A stretch of DNA of 64,000 nt from assembly GCF_012927265.1 (NCBI RefSeq), contig NZ_JABBGF010000004.1, forward strand, positions 124,001-188,000, in the 5' to 3' direction. Of the stretch, positions 43,368 through 52,517 are shown one piece after another. A program made the position numbers and the translations under genes. The stretch is from Chryseobacterium cheonjiense (GTDB lineage: Bacteria > Bacteroidota > Bacteroidia > Flavobacteriales > Weeksellaceae). The notes below the pieces were generated by a model. That model was not told the DNA's origin. It saw only the letters and a list, made by a program, of their open reading frames with translations, and searched no databases. Numbering within the stretch: position 1 is the stretch's first letter; each line of letters begins with the position of its first letter.

Positions 43368-43985
43368 ATGAACAACGTATTACTTCCGGTATTTTATTTA
43401 CCGCCGATCTCATGGTTTTCAGTATTTCTTAATCCTGAGAACGAAATTTTATTTGAACAGTTTGAAAGTTTTCCGAAGCAAACCTACAGGAACAGAGCCA
43501 ATATTTATGGGGCAAACGGTAAGCTATCATTAATTATTCCTATTGCTCATAACGGCAAAAGAGAATTTAAAGATATCGAAATCTCTTACCGTGAACACTG
43601 GCAGAATCTTCATTGGAAGTCTATAAAAACAGCTTACCAAAGTTCTCCGTATTTCGAGTTTTATGAAGATAAGCTGAAGAAAATTTTTGAAATTAAAGAA
43701 AAGAGCCTGCTGGATTTTAACCTGAAGGTACTTGAAATCATTCAGCAGATCGTTAAAACAGAAAAGGCATACTCTTTGAATACGGAATACATCAAAAATC
43801 CGGATGAGATTAATTTCAGGGAAAAATTTTCAGCAAAAAATCCTTCAGAGTTTGAAATGGGAGAATATTATCAGACTTTCTCAGATAAACTGGGTTTCTT
43901 AAAAGATTTGTCAATTTTGGATCTTATTTGTAACAAAGGACCCGAATCTCTTACTTATATTAAAAATATTAAACAATCATACTAG
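43368..43985 (+). CDS. WbqC family protein
   Basis: A 205-residue soluble protein. The family blocks are present: YLPPISWFSVFLNPENEI near residue 8, KQTYRNRANIYGANGKLSL near 36, then EHWQNLHWKSIKTAYQSSPYFEFY near 75, seen here as WQNLHWKSIKTAYQSSPYF. WbqC-like proteins occur in O-antigen and polysaccharide loci and are proposed to act as transferases, but the reaction is not settled. It starts just after a hairpin and ends one base before the subtilisin-like gene. Confidence 0.88.
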   Translation: MNNVLLPVFYLPPISWFSVFLNPENEILFEQFESFPKQTYRNRANIYGANGKLSLIIPIAHNGKREFKDIEISYREHWQNLHWKSIKTAYQSSPYFEFYEDKLKKIFEIKEKSLLDFNLKVLEIIQQIVKTEKAYSLNTEYIKNPDEINFREKFSAKNPSEFEMGEYYQTFSDKLGFLKDLSILDLICNKGPESLTYIKNIKQSY

Positions 43986-43986
43986 C

Positions 43987-45663
43987 ATGAAAAAAGTATT
44001 ATTAGCCGCTGTTTTTTTAGTGGGATTCGGCTTCTCGCATGCGCAGGAAGCTAAGACGGACTCTGATCCGATGAAAAATAAGGATCTTATGACATGGTAT
44101 CATAAAGATTTTGCTGCTACGAAAATTTATGGAGTCAATACAGACAACGCATATAAATATTTAGAATCTAAAGGTCTTAAACCCAAAACAGTTGTCGTAG
44201 GTGTTTTAGACAGTGGTGTTCAGGTAGATCATCCGGGATTGGTAAAAAATGTATGGACAAATCCAAACGAAGTTCCGGGCAACGGAAAAGATGATGACGG
44301 AAACGGATATATAGACGACGTTCACGGATGGAACTTTATCGGTGGAAAAAACGGAGATATCGATGTTGATAATATGGAAGTAACCCGTGTGGTTGCAAAA
44401 TACAAGCCCATTTTCGAAGGAGAGGATTCTGCAAAAAACAAAGCAAATCAGGCAAAAATGCCGGAAGAATTTGCGATGTATATGAAATCAAAAGATCTTT
44501 TTGCTAAAAAAAGTATTGAGGCAAAACAGGGGGCTCAGACTTATACAATGATTAATGATCTGATTCCTAATATGGTAAAGCTCTTAAATGGTAAAAATGT
44601 AACACCTGAAAATGTAGCTACTATCAAGCCTTCTGAGCAGAAAGATGCCATTGCCGCACAGATTTTAACCCAGGTTGCCCAAAGCCCTGAATTCAAAGGG
44701 AAAACTCCTGCTGAATTTGAAAAAACAATGAGAGAGCAAATGAAAGAAGCTCTTGATGAAGTAGGTCCTCAGGCGAAACAATACGATCTTGCTTATGATC
44801 CAAGAAAAGAAATTGTAGGTGATAACTATGACGATTATTCTGAGAAAAATTATGGCAATAATCATTATGAAGGACCTGATGCAATGCACGGAACACACGT
44901 TGCCGGGATTATCGCAGGACTTCCTAACGGATCTGAAGTACAATATGGGGTCGCTTCAAAAGTTGCCAAAATCATGTCGGTAAGAACGGTTCCTAACGGC
45001 GATGAAAGAGATAAAGATGTTGCCAATGCCATCCGATATGCGGTTGACAATGGTGCCAAAGTTTTAAATATGAGTTTTGGCAAACCGGTTTCCCCAGGCA
45101 AAAACGTAGTTTGGGATGCTTTCAAATATGCTCAGGATAAAGGCGTTTTATTAGTTAAAGCGGCAGGTAATGAAAATGAAGATGTTGCTGAACATCTTGC
45201 ATATCCTACAAATTTCAAAAATGTTACAGACGAAAAACCTTTTGTCAATAACGTTTTAGTAGTAGGAGCAAGCACCAATGATAATAATGCTTTAAGAGCA
45301 GGTTTCTCCAATTACAATAAAAAGATGGTAAACGTATTTGCACCGGGACAGGAGATCTATTCCACCGTTCCTCATAATGAATACAAATACCTTCAGGGAA
45401 CATCCATGGCATCTCCGGTAGTAGCTGGAGCAGCAGCGGTTTTATTAGCTTATATGCCTAATCTTACGCCGGCTCAGGTTATCGAATCTTTAGTTAAATC
45501 AAGCAATCCGAGTACAGCAAATGAGTTTGGTACTTACTCGGAAGCGGGAGGAGTTATCGATCTTAAAAAAGCGGCAGAATATGCATATTCTAATTTTTAT
45601 AAGGGTAAATCCGGCTCATCTAAAAAGGCTACAAAATCCGTAAAAAAGACTGTTAAAAAATAG
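43987..45663 (+). CDS. S8 family (subtilisin-like) serine peptidase
   Basis: A 558-residue secreted protease with signal peptide ending SHAQ. The catalytic residues are Asp in VVGVLDSGVQVDHP (about 76), His in MHGTHVAGII (about 302), and Ser in QGTSMASPVVAGA (about 474). The Asp-His gap of about 225 residues contains a long acidic insertion. A Lys/Ser tail (KSGSSKKATKSVKKTVKK) closes it. There is no obvious type IX sorting domain at the C-terminus, so it may stay in the periplasm. Confidence 0.92.
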   Translation: MKKVLLAAVFLVGFGFSHAQEAKTDSDPMKNKDLMTWYHKDFAATKIYGVNTDNAYKYLESKGLKPKTVVVGVLDSGVQVDHPGLVKNVWTNPNEVPGNGKDDDGNGYIDDVHGWNFIGGKNGDIDVDNMEVTRVVAKYKPIFEGEDSAKNKANQAKMPEEFAMYMKSKDLFAKKSIEAKQGAQTYTMINDLIPNMVKLLNGKNVTPENVATIKPSEQKDAIAAQILTQVAQSPEFKGKTPAEFEKTMREQMKEALDEVGPQAKQYDLAYDPRKEIVGDNYDDYSEKNYGNNHYEGPDAMHGTHVAGIIAGLPNGSEVQYGVASKVAKIMSVRTVPNGDERDKDVANAIRYAVDNGAKVLNMSFGKPVSPGKNVVWDAFKYAQDKGVLLVKAAGNENEDVAEHLAYPTNFKNVTDEKPFVNNVLVVGASTNDNNALRAGFSNYNKKMVNVFAPGQEIYSTVPHNEYKYLQGTSMASPVVAGAAAVLLAYMPNLTPAQVIESLVKSSNPSTANEFGTYSEAGGVIDLKKAAEYAYSNFYKGKSGSSKKATKSVKKTVKK

Positions 45664-45694
45664 TTTATCTGCTTGTATTTAAGCTTAATCATAT

Positions 45695-45721
45695 AAAGTC
45701 CGAAATTTTCGGACTTTTTTT
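45695..45721 (+). terminator. Intrinsic terminator of the S8 peptidase gene
   Basis: Stem AAAGTCCGAAA/TTTCGGACTTT with a minimal loop, followed by TTTTT. Confidence 0.8.
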
Positions 45722-45789
45722 ATTGCTATTTTGCATTTTTGGCACGGTTTTTTATAATGTTATTTTAACAAAAAATAATAAACTACAAA

Positions 45790-46284
45790 ATGAAAAAGTT
45801 ACTATTTGCAGGGATGCTCGGAGCATCAGTTTTTGCAGTGTCTTGTTCCGGAGTTAAAAACGCACAGACTGCCCAGAATCAAAGATCAGAATTCCTTAAA
45901 ATGAAAGGTGACTGGCAGATCGTCAGTATAAATTATGATAAACAGTTCAAAGTAAAGCCATTTGACGATGGTATGGATGCTCAGTGTTTCGTAGGAAGCC
46001 ACTGGAGACTGATTCCTAATAACTGGACGGGTGCTTATACCGTTAATGGCGGTGGAACCTGTGGTGCAGGCTTTACACAACCGATTAAAATCGACGTTGT
46101 CAGCGGAAATACTTTTAACTTCAAAAAAATTGCTGACGGAACTAAAGCAAAACAAAATACAGCAGGGTACACCCTTACTCTTACAAGCCAGACTACAGAT
46201 CAGTTTTCACTGGAACAGAATATTCCTTTCGACGGAGAAAATGTAAGAGTAGTTTACAATTTTGAAAGAACCGGAATGAAATAA
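45790..46284 (+). CDS. Lipocalin-like lipoprotein
   Basis: A 164-residue lipoprotein with lipobox FAVSC (Cys19). The mature part has the lipocalin start MKGDWQIVSINYD near residue 38, then a run of beta strands ending VRVVYNFERTG. Two cysteines (AQCF and GGTC) may form a disulfide. Such proteins are abundant in this phylum and probably bind small hydrophobic ligands at the outer membrane. The OmpA-type gene lies 41 bases downstream. Confidence 0.8.
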   Translation: MKKLLFAGMLGASVFAVSCSGVKNAQTAQNQRSEFLKMKGDWQIVSINYDKQFKVKPFDDGMDAQCFVGSHWRLIPNNWTGAYTVNGGGTCGAGFTQPIKIDVVSGNTFNFKKIADGTKAKQNTAGYTLTLTSQTTDQFSLEQNIPFDGENVRVVYNFERTGMK

Positions 46285-46325
46285 TCAGTAACGGTATTAA
46301 ATAATTAACATTAAATTAAAGAGAA

Positions 46326-47015
46326 ATGAAATTTACAAAAACATATATAGGAGGTCTTTTTTTATCATCAGCTTTATTGCTTACAAGCTGTGAAGCCGTA
46401 AAAAATTCTAACCATCAGCAAAGAGGTACTGCTGTAGGAGTAGCATCAGGAGCTGTAATCGGCGGGATCTTAGGAAATAATGTAGGAAGAGGAGGAAACG
46501 GAGCAATTGGTGCGGTTCTAGGAGGCGTGATCGGTGGTGTAGCCGGTAATGTAATCGGTTCTAAAATGGATAAGCAGGCTAGAGAAATTAAAGAAACATT
46601 ACCGGGAGCTCAGGTTGAAAGAGTAGGAGACGGTATCAAAATTACGTTAAATGAAAGTATCGTAAACTTCGATTTTGATTCTTCCGCGCTTACGGCTACT
46701 GCTAAAACTAACCTTGATAAATTGGCAGAAGTGCTTGTCAACAATCCGGATACCAATATCAATATTTACGGACATACCGACAGCAAAGGTTCCGATTCTT
46801 ACAATATGTCACTTTCCGAAAGAAGAGCAAATTCCGTAAAATCTTATTTAATGGGAAAAGGAATTGCTTCCGGCAGATTATTTGCTAAAGGAGAAGGTGA
46901 GGCAATGCCTGTAGCTTCAAATGACACAGATGCAGGTAGAGCAAAAAACAGAAGAGTTGAATTTGCGATCACTGCCAACGAGAAAATGATCAACGACGCA
47001 CAGCACGGACAATAG
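46326..47015 (+). CDS. OmpA family lipoprotein with glycine zipper
   Basis: A 229-residue lipoprotein with lipobox LLTSC (Cys22). Residues 37-80 form a glycine-zipper segment (GVASGAVIGGILGNN, then GAVLGGVIGGVAGNVIG). The C-terminal OmpA domain (about 110-220) holds IYGHTDSKGSDSYNMSLSE and NRRVEFAI, which bind peptidoglycan. It tethers the outer membrane to the wall. A terminator follows. Confidence 0.92.
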   Translation: MKFTKTYIGGLFLSSALLLTSCEAVKNSNHQQRGTAVGVASGAVIGGILGNNVGRGGNGAIGAVLGGVIGGVAGNVIGSKMDKQAREIKETLPGAQVERVGDGIKITLNESIVNFDFDSSALTATAKTNLDKLAEVLVNNPDTNINIYGHTDSKGSDSYNMSLSERRANSVKSYLMGKGIASGRLFAKGEGEAMPVASNDTDAGRAKNRRVEFAITANEKMINDAQHGQ

Positions 47016-47038
47016 TAATTACATATAAATATTTTCTT

Positions 47039-47065
47039 AAATAACCGCTTTTGCGGTTATTTTTG
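47039..47065 (+). terminator. Intrinsic terminator of the OmpA-type gene
   Basis: Perfect ten-base stem AAATAACCGC/GCGGTTATTT with a TTTT loop and a following T-rich run. Confidence 0.85.
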
Positions 47066-47096
47066 TATTTTTATGGTGGTCTTCTGTAAAAATTAT

Positions 47097-47104
47097 TATT
47101 TTTG
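47097..47104 (+). promoter_or_regulatory. -7 element of the polyprenyl-phospho-pentose operon
   Basis: TATTTTTG matches TAnnTTTG, 17 bases before the first gene's ATG at 47122. The -33 region is weak. Confidence 0.45.
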
Positions 47105-47121
47105 TATTTGAAATAACATAA

Positions 47122-48009
47122 ATGAAGAAATATTTTAAACTGCTCCGTATAGAGCAATGGGTAAAAAACCTGTTTGTTTTTGTTCCGTTATTTTTCTCCG
47201 GCAATATTAAAAATATCGATTTACTTTCCAAAAGTATTTTCGCTTTCATCATTTTCTCTCTTGCAGCAAGTGCAGTCTATATCCTGAATGATTACAATGA
47301 CATTGAAGCAGACAGTAAGCATCCCGAAAAAAGAAAAAGGCCTCTCGCCAGTGGTGCCGTTTCAAAATCTCAGGCAATAGCTATTTTTATAGGACTTATT
47401 GCAGCAGATATTGCGCTTGTATTTTTTGCGCAGGCTTATTTTCAGCAGAGTCTCTGGAAATTTGCTGCCATCATCGGTTCTTATTTCGTAATGAATCTTG
47501 CGTATACATTCAGGCTGAAGCATGTTCCTATTATTGATATTTCCATTATCGCCCTGGGATTTGTACTAAGAGTATTGGCCGGAGGTTACATTACCGGAAT
47601 CAGCATTTCACAATGGGCTATTTTACTGACTTTCGTTCTTGCTCTTGTCCTCGCTATCGGAAAACGAAGAGGAGAGCTTATCAATGCGCAGGTTTCAGGT
47701 AAAACAAGAAAAGCTTTGGACGGATATAATGTTCAGTTTGCAGATATTGCACTTTCCATTTCTGTTACTCTGGCTATTGTTTGTTACTTAATGTTTACCC
47801 TTTCCCCCGAAGTACAGGCTAAATTCCATCAGCGGGTTTTTTATACGGTAATTTTTGTTGTTTTTGCTTTTTTAAGATATTTACAGCAGACACTGGTATA
47901 CAACAGAACAGAATCTCCAACCAAAATTGTATATCGGGACAGATACATCCAGGTTACACTATTATTGTGGGTCGCTGCATTTTTAATTCAAATTTATTTT
48001 AAAAAATGA
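47122..48009 (+). CDS. UbiA-type polyprenyl-phosphate phosphoribosyltransferase (Rv3806c-like)
   Basis: A 295-residue membrane enzyme with about nine helices. RIEQWVKNLFVFVPLF at the start and NDYNDIEADSKHPEKRKRPL near residue 57 match the Rv3806c group of UbiA proteins. These use PRPP and polyprenyl phosphate rather than an aromatic acceptor. It should make 5-phosphoribosyl-1-monophosphoryl-polyprenol. The FAD oxidase gene overlaps its stop by four bases, which supports the pathway reading. Confidence 0.88.
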   Translation: MKKYFKLLRIEQWVKNLFVFVPLFFSGNIKNIDLLSKSIFAFIIFSLAASAVYILNDYNDIEADSKHPEKRKRPLASGAVSKSQAIAIFIGLIAADIALVFFAQAYFQQSLWKFAAIIGSYFVMNLAYTFRLKHVPIIDISIIALGFVLRVLAGGYITGISISQWAILLTFVLALVLAIGKRRGELINAQVSGKTRKALDGYNVQFADIALSISVTLAIVCYLMFTLSPEVQAKFHQRVFYTVIFVVFAFLRYLQQTLVYNRTESPTKIVYRDRYIQVTLLLWVAAFLIQIYFKK

Positions 48010-49322
48010 AGCCGGATTTTATACAAAAAGTGACCAACTGGGGAAATTACCCCATTGTGGAAAAGGAAATGCGGTCTGAAGACAGCTTTCAAAAAATAAA
48101 AGAGTTTGTACTGACCCACAATGAAGTGATCGCAAGAGGCAACGGAAGATGCTATGGAGATGCTTCACTGGGAGAACATATATTTTCTACCAAAAAGCTT
48201 AATAAATTCATAAGCTTTGACCGATTGAACGGAATTATCGAATGTGAATCCGGAGTCTTGCTTTCCGATGTCCTGGAAATTGCGGTACCTCAAGGATATT
48301 TCCTGTATGTAACTCCCGGAACAAAATTTGTCTCAGTGGGTGGAGCAATTGCTTCAGATATTCACGGTAAAAATCATCATACCGAAGGATGTTTTTCAGA
48401 ATATGTCATTGAATTTAAATTAATGATTGAAACGGGTGAGATTATTACCTGCTCTAGAGAAGAAAATTCAGAAAAATTCTGGGCTACGATCGGAGGAATG
48501 GGACTTACGGGAATTATTCTTACGGCAAAGTTCAGACTTAAAAATATTCAGACCGCTTACATTCGCCAGGAAAGCATTAAAGCAGAAAATCTCGATGAAA
48601 TTTTCAGGCTTTTCGAAGAAAGCGAAAGCTGGACGTACAATGTTGCCTGGATCGATTGTCTCCAGAAAGGCAAAAACATAGGAAGAAGTATCCTCATGAG
48701 GGGAGAACATGCTTTCCAGCACGAACTGCCTCAAAAATTCAGAGATCAGCCTCTCAGACTGAAAAAAAAGTTTGAGCCCAAAGTCCCTTTTTACTTTCCG
48801 GGATTTGTTTTAAATGCTTTTACCGTTAAGATTTTTAATTATTTTTATTTTAAAAAACAGTCGAAAAAAGAAGTAACGGATTTTATCGATTACGAAACTT
48901 TTTTTTATCCGCTTGATTTTGTAAAAGACTGGAATAAAATCTACGGAAAATCCGGATTTATTCAATACCAGATGATGATTCCGAAAGACAAAGGCAAAGA
49001 GGGAATGAGAAGAATCCTTGAAACAATCGCCAATAGCGGAAACGGTTCCTTTCTGGCCGTTTTAAAACTGTATGGGAAAGAAAATCCGGAGGCCTACAAT
49101 TCTTTTCCTTTTGAAGGATATTCTCTTGCATTGGATTTTAAGGTAAATTCAAAACTAAAGAAACTTATTGACAGGCTGGATGATATTGTAGAAGAGTACA
49201 ACGGAAAGATTTACCTTACCAAAGACAGCATGAGCAGATCATCGCTTACCAATTACCTTAAAAATGTTCAGAGTTCAAAATTTGTGTCTTTGCAGCACAA
49301 AAGAATCATAAATAATAGTTAA
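48006..49322 (+). CDS. DprE1-like FAD-dependent polyprenylphosphoryl-ribose oxidase
   Basis: A 438-residue oxidase. The FAD-binding loop TPGTKFVSVGGAIASDIHGK near residue 108 closely resembles mycobacterial DprE1, as do ARGNGRCYGDAS near 43 and KDSMSRSS near 410. It should oxidise the ribose 2'-OH to a keto intermediate. The stretch corresponding to NICVDF around Cys387 of the M. tuberculosis enzyme reads SLALDF, so the drug-reactive Cys appears to be Ala. It overlaps the UbiA gene by four bases. Confidence 0.88.
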   Translation: MKPDFIQKVTNWGNYPIVEKEMRSEDSFQKIKEFVLTHNEVIARGNGRCYGDASLGEHIFSTKKLNKFISFDRLNGIIECESGVLLSDVLEIAVPQGYFLYVTPGTKFVSVGGAIASDIHGKNHHTEGCFSEYVIEFKLMIETGEIITCSREENSEKFWATIGGMGLTGIILTAKFRLKNIQTAYIRQESIKAENLDEIFRLFEESESWTYNVAWIDCLQKGKNIGRSILMRGEHAFQHELPQKFRDQPLRLKKKFEPKVPFYFPGFVLNAFTVKIFNYFYFKKQSKKEVTDFIDYETFFYPLDFVKDWNKIYGKSGFIQYQMMIPKDKGKEGMRRILETIANSGNGSFLAVLKLYGKENPEAYNSFPFEGYSLALDFKVNSKLKKLIDRLDDIVEEYNGKIYLTKDSMSRSSLTNYLKNVQSSKFVSLQHKRIINNS

Positions 49323-49326
49323 CCGG

Positions 49327-50052
49327 ATGATTGTTTTAGGAAGTACATCGGAAGTAGCACAGGCATTTGTAGAAGAAGCTCTGAAACAGGGAGAAAAATT
49401 TGAAAAAATTTATCTCATCACCTCAAACGTAGAAACAACCGAAAGATTTGCCCGGCATATTGATGTGAAATTTCTTCAGCAGGCCGAAGTTATCGAACTG
49501 GATCTGATGAAAGAAACGGACTACAGCAGATTTGAGCATATTAATTCAAGCCTTTTGTTTTGTGCTACAGGATATTTAGGAGACGGTACGGAAGAAGGGT
49601 TGTACGATAATAAAAATACAGAAAAGATTATCGATATTAATTATGCGAGACTTGTTCCGGTCCTTAATTATTTTGTGCAGAAATTTGAAAGCAGGAGATC
49701 AGGAACCATTATTGGACTTTCATCCGTTGCAGGAGATCGCGGAAGACAAAGTAACTTTATCTACGGAAGTGCGAAGGCAGCCTTTACGGCTTACCTGAGC
49801 GGTCTCAGGAATTATCTTTCAGATAAAAAAGTCCATGTTCTTACAGTGAAACCGGGATTTATGGCTACGAAAATGACAGAAGGACTTCCTCTGAATCCCA
49901 GGCTTACGGCGAGCCCGAACCAGGCTGCGGAATATATTTTCAAAGCACATCAGAAAAAAAGAAATGTAGTATATGTGTTGCCGATATGGGGATTAATTAT
50001 GCTTATCATTAGATGTATTCCGGAATTTATATTTAAAAAACTGAAGCTGTAA
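49327..50052 (+). CDS. DprE2-like SDR reductase
   Basis: A 241-residue short-chain dehydrogenase. The cofactor loop is the shortened LGSTSEVAQAF, and the catalytic Ser and Tyr-x3-Lys occur in SSVAGDRGRQSNFIYGSAKA near residue 138. The SVAG-R--SNF-YG arrangement is DprE2-like. A C-terminal hydrophobic stretch (LPIWGLIMLIIRCIP) suggests membrane association. It should reduce the 2'-keto sugar to the arabino epimer. It begins four bases after the oxidase stop. Confidence 0.86.
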   Translation: MIVLGSTSEVAQAFVEEALKQGEKFEKIYLITSNVETTERFARHIDVKFLQQAEVIELDLMKETDYSRFEHINSSLLFCATGYLGDGTEEGLYDNKNTEKIIDINYARLVPVLNYFVQKFESRRSGTIIGLSSVAGDRGRQSNFIYGSAKAAFTAYLSGLRNYLSDKKVHVLTVKPGFMATKMTEGLPLNPRLTASPNQAAEYIFKAHQKKRNVVYVLPIWGLIMLIIRCIPEFIFKKLKL

Positions 50053-50113
50053 AAGAGTTATAGTTAAAATATCTTTTCGACATTTGCGTTAAGATAAATT
50101 AAAGAAAAATCCA

Positions 50114-50701
50114 ATGAAGAAATTGTATTGTTTTGATTTTGACGGGACCCTTACATACAAAGACACCATGTTTATGTACCTGCGGTTTTACGACCCTGTA
50201 AAATTCAGATTACAGTTTCTGAAACATATTCCGCTTTTTGTTTTACTTAAATTAAAACTTGCAGACACCGAAAAGGTGAAGAAAAGCTTTATAGGCTCTA
50301 TTCTTAAAGGCCAGACACAGGAAAAAATAGAGAAAAAATCCAGACAGTTTTTTGAGCACTGTTATCCGAAAATTATTCGGGAGAATGCATTGGATTTTAT
50401 TCATAATATTGACAGGGAAAATACCGAAAGCTTTTTAGTTACCGCTTCGCTGGATATCTGGGCGAAACCCTTTGCTGAAGCATTCCAAATGCAGCTAGTA
50501 GCAACAAAAGCAGAATTTAAAAACGGAATTTTTACCGGCAATTTTATAGGCAGAAACTGCAACGGAAAAGAGAAACTCATCCGTATACAGGCAGAAATTA
50601 TCAACCGTAAATATGATAAAATCATAGCTTTTGGAGATACCTCAGGAGATAGGCCTATGCTTCAATGGGCAAATGAAGGTCATTATCAATTTTTTCACTA
50701 A
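50114..50701 (+). CDS. HAD-IB family phosphatase
   Basis: A 195-residue HAD hydrolase with motif I FDFDGTLTYKDT (residue 5), motif II SFLVTASLDIW (about 107) and motif IV IIAFGDTSGDRPML (about 173). It belongs to the phosphoserine-phosphatase-like IB group. Its place after the UbiA-DprE1-DprE2 genes suggests that it removes the 5-phosphate from the phosphoribosyl lipid. In mycobacteria that step is assigned to a PAP2 enzyme, so this would be a replacement; the role is inferred. Confidence 0.8.
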   Translation: MKKLYCFDFDGTLTYKDTMFMYLRFYDPVKFRLQFLKHIPLFVLLKLKLADTEKVKKSFIGSILKGQTQEKIEKKSRQFFEHCYPKIIRENALDFIHNIDRENTESFLVTASLDIWAKPFAEAFQMQLVATKAEFKNGIFTGNFIGRNCNGKEKLIRIQAEIINRKYDKIIAFGDTSGDRPMLQWANEGHYQFFH

Positions 50702-50816
50702 TTTTGGGAAATGAAATTCAGGATGAAGATTTGGCTTTCACAGCTGAAAAATAAATCTTTATGCTGTGTTTTTCGGTAATAAACTGATTCCGTAGAAATA
50801 AAATCTTCAAAGTAAA

Positions 50817-51992
50817 ATGAATAAAATATACTTAGATAACGCTGCTACAACGCCTCTTGCAGAAGAAGTTATCGATGCAATGGTTGATACCATGAAAATG
50901 AATTTCGGAAATCCGTCTTCAACACACAGTTTTGGACAGGAAGCTAAAATTCTTATCGAGAACGTAAGAAGGCAGGTTGCAGAATATCTTCACGTGACCC
51001 CGGCTGAAATCATATTCACCTCTTGCGGTACCGAATCCAATAACATGATTATCAAATCTGCTGTTGAGCATCTTGGAGTACAGAGAATTATTAGCTCGCC
51101 TCTGGAACATAAATGTGTTTCTGAGAGCATTCTGGATATGAAAAGCAGAAAAGGGGTAGAAGTAAACTATATACGTCCTGACGGAAAAGGAGACATTGAT
51201 CTTGCAAAGCTGGAAGAACTGCTGAAATCTTCGGATAAAAAAACTTTGGTAAGCCTTATGCATGCCAACAACGAAATCGGAAATCTTATCAATATTAAAA
51301 AGGTAGCTGAACTTTGCAAGGCTAATAATGCACTTTTCCATTCTGATACGGTACAGACTATGGCCCATATGCAGCTTGATTTTTCCGATATTCAGGTTGA
51401 TTTTGCATCTTGCAGCGCTCATAAATTCCACGGACCTAAAGGAGTGGGTTTTGCTTTTATCAGAAAATCAAGCGGATTAAAAGGAATTATTACAGGAGGC
51501 CCTCAGGAAAGAAGCTTACGGGCAGGAACTGAAAATGTGGCCGGAATTGTAGGTTTGGGAAAAGCTCTTGAACTTTCTCTAAATCATCTGGAAGAATATG
51601 CCGTTCACATGCAGGATATTAAAGCATATGCGGTACAAAGGCTTGCAGAAGCTGTTCCCGGTATTAAATTCAATGGCAGAAGTTCAGAAAAAGAAACCAG
51701 CCTTTATACGGTTTTAAGCGCTTTACTGCCTTATAAAAATCCTTTAATTGGTCTTCAGCTGGATATGAAAGGGATAGCCATTTCTCAGGGCAGCGCATGT
51801 TCTTCCGGAGCTTCAAAACCTTCAATGGTAATGATGATGGTTTTGTCTGAAGATGAGATGGACAACTGTACTCCTTTGCGGATCTCATTCAGCCATATGA
51901 CAACTAAAGAAGATATAGATGCTCTGGCAGACGCTTTGCAGGAGATTTCTAAAGATTTTGTTATAGAAAATACAAATGTTGAGCATAGATAG
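50817..51992 (+). CDS. Cysteine desulfurase (IscS/NifS family)
   Basis: A 391-residue PLP enzyme that takes sulfur from cysteine. The start IYLDNAATTPL, the PLP lysine in CSAHKFHGPKGVGF (about residue 206), and the catalytic Cys in SQGSACSSGASKPS (about 328) are all there. It should supply sulfur for Fe-S clusters or tRNA thiolation. It stands ahead of thioredoxin, but no Fe-S scaffold gene is in the window. Confidence 0.93.
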   Translation: MNKIYLDNAATTPLAEEVIDAMVDTMKMNFGNPSSTHSFGQEAKILIENVRRQVAEYLHVTPAEIIFTSCGTESNNMIIKSAVEHLGVQRIISSPLEHKCVSESILDMKSRKGVEVNYIRPDGKGDIDLAKLEELLKSSDKKTLVSLMHANNEIGNLINIKKVAELCKANNALFHSDTVQTMAHMQLDFSDIQVDFASCSAHKFHGPKGVGFAFIRKSSGLKGIITGGPQERSLRAGTENVAGIVGLGKALELSLNHLEEYAVHMQDIKAYAVQRLAEAVPGIKFNGRSSEKETSLYTVLSALLPYKNPLIGLQLDMKGIAISQGSACSSGASKPSMVMMMVLSEDEMDNCTPLRISFSHMTTKEDIDALADALQEISKDFVIENTNVEHR

Positions 51993-52073
51993 CTCTATCA
52001 GTTAAATGGCGTAATTTTGGTGTAAGTTTATAAGTAAACAGGAATATAATATTAATTAAATAAAAAAAATAAA

Positions 52074-52391
52074 ATGGCTTTAGAAATTACAGACAGCTCA
52101 TTTCAGGAAACGGTTTTAAAATCAGATAAGCCGGTATTGGTAGACTTCTGGGCAGTATGGTGCGGACCTTGCAGAACACTGGGACCAATCATCGAAGAAG
52201 TTGCTACAGACTTTGAAGGAAAAGCAGTAGTAGGAAAAGTAGATGTAGACAACAATCAGGAGATTTCAATGCAGTATGGCATCAGAAATATTCCTACCGT
52301 TCTTATTTTTAAAAATGGTGAGGTTGTCGACAAATTAGTTGGTGTAGCTCCAAAAGATGTGATCGCTCAAAAATTAAGCGCACACTTATAA
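52074..52391 (+). CDS. trxA: Thioredoxin
   Basis: A 105-residue cytoplasmic disulfide reductase with VDFWAVWCGPCRTLGP holding the active-site WCGPC at residues 29-33 and the cis-Pro in IRNIPTVLIF. Length is standard for TrxA. A hairpin terminator follows, before the tRNA-Asp cluster. Confidence 0.95.
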   Translation: MALEITDSSFQETVLKSDKPVLVDFWAVWCGPCRTLGPIIEEVATDFEGKAVVGKVDVDNNQEISMQYGIRNIPTVLIFKNGEVVDKLVGVAPKDVIAQKLSAHL

Positions 52392-52413
52392 AATAATAAG
52401 TTTGATAATGAAT

Positions 52414-52441
52414 GCCTTCCACTTTTGGGAGGCTTTTTTTT
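52414..52441 (+). terminator. Intrinsic terminator of the thioredoxin gene
   Basis: Stem GCCTTCC/GGGAGGC (one wobble pair) with a six-base loop, followed by TTTTTTTT. Confidence 0.8.
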
Positions 52442-52450
52442 CTAAAATAA

Positions 52451-52481
52451 TTTGCAGGTAAGGAAAAAAGTTGTAGTTTTG
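52451..52481 (+). promoter_or_regulatory. Promoter of the tRNA-Asp cluster
   Basis: TTTG (52451-52454), a 19-base spacer, then TAGTTTTG (52474-52481). A textbook -33/-7 promoter, 36 bases before the first tRNA. Confidence 0.82.
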
Positions 52482-52517
52482 CAATCACAAAAAAGAAACA
52501 ACGTTCTTTAAAAAATT

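Noticed and set aside
50985..51002. A parS-like CACGTG near the cysteine desulfurase start
   Set aside because: The flanks do not form the TGTTTCACGTGAAACA palindrome and it lies inside a coding region.
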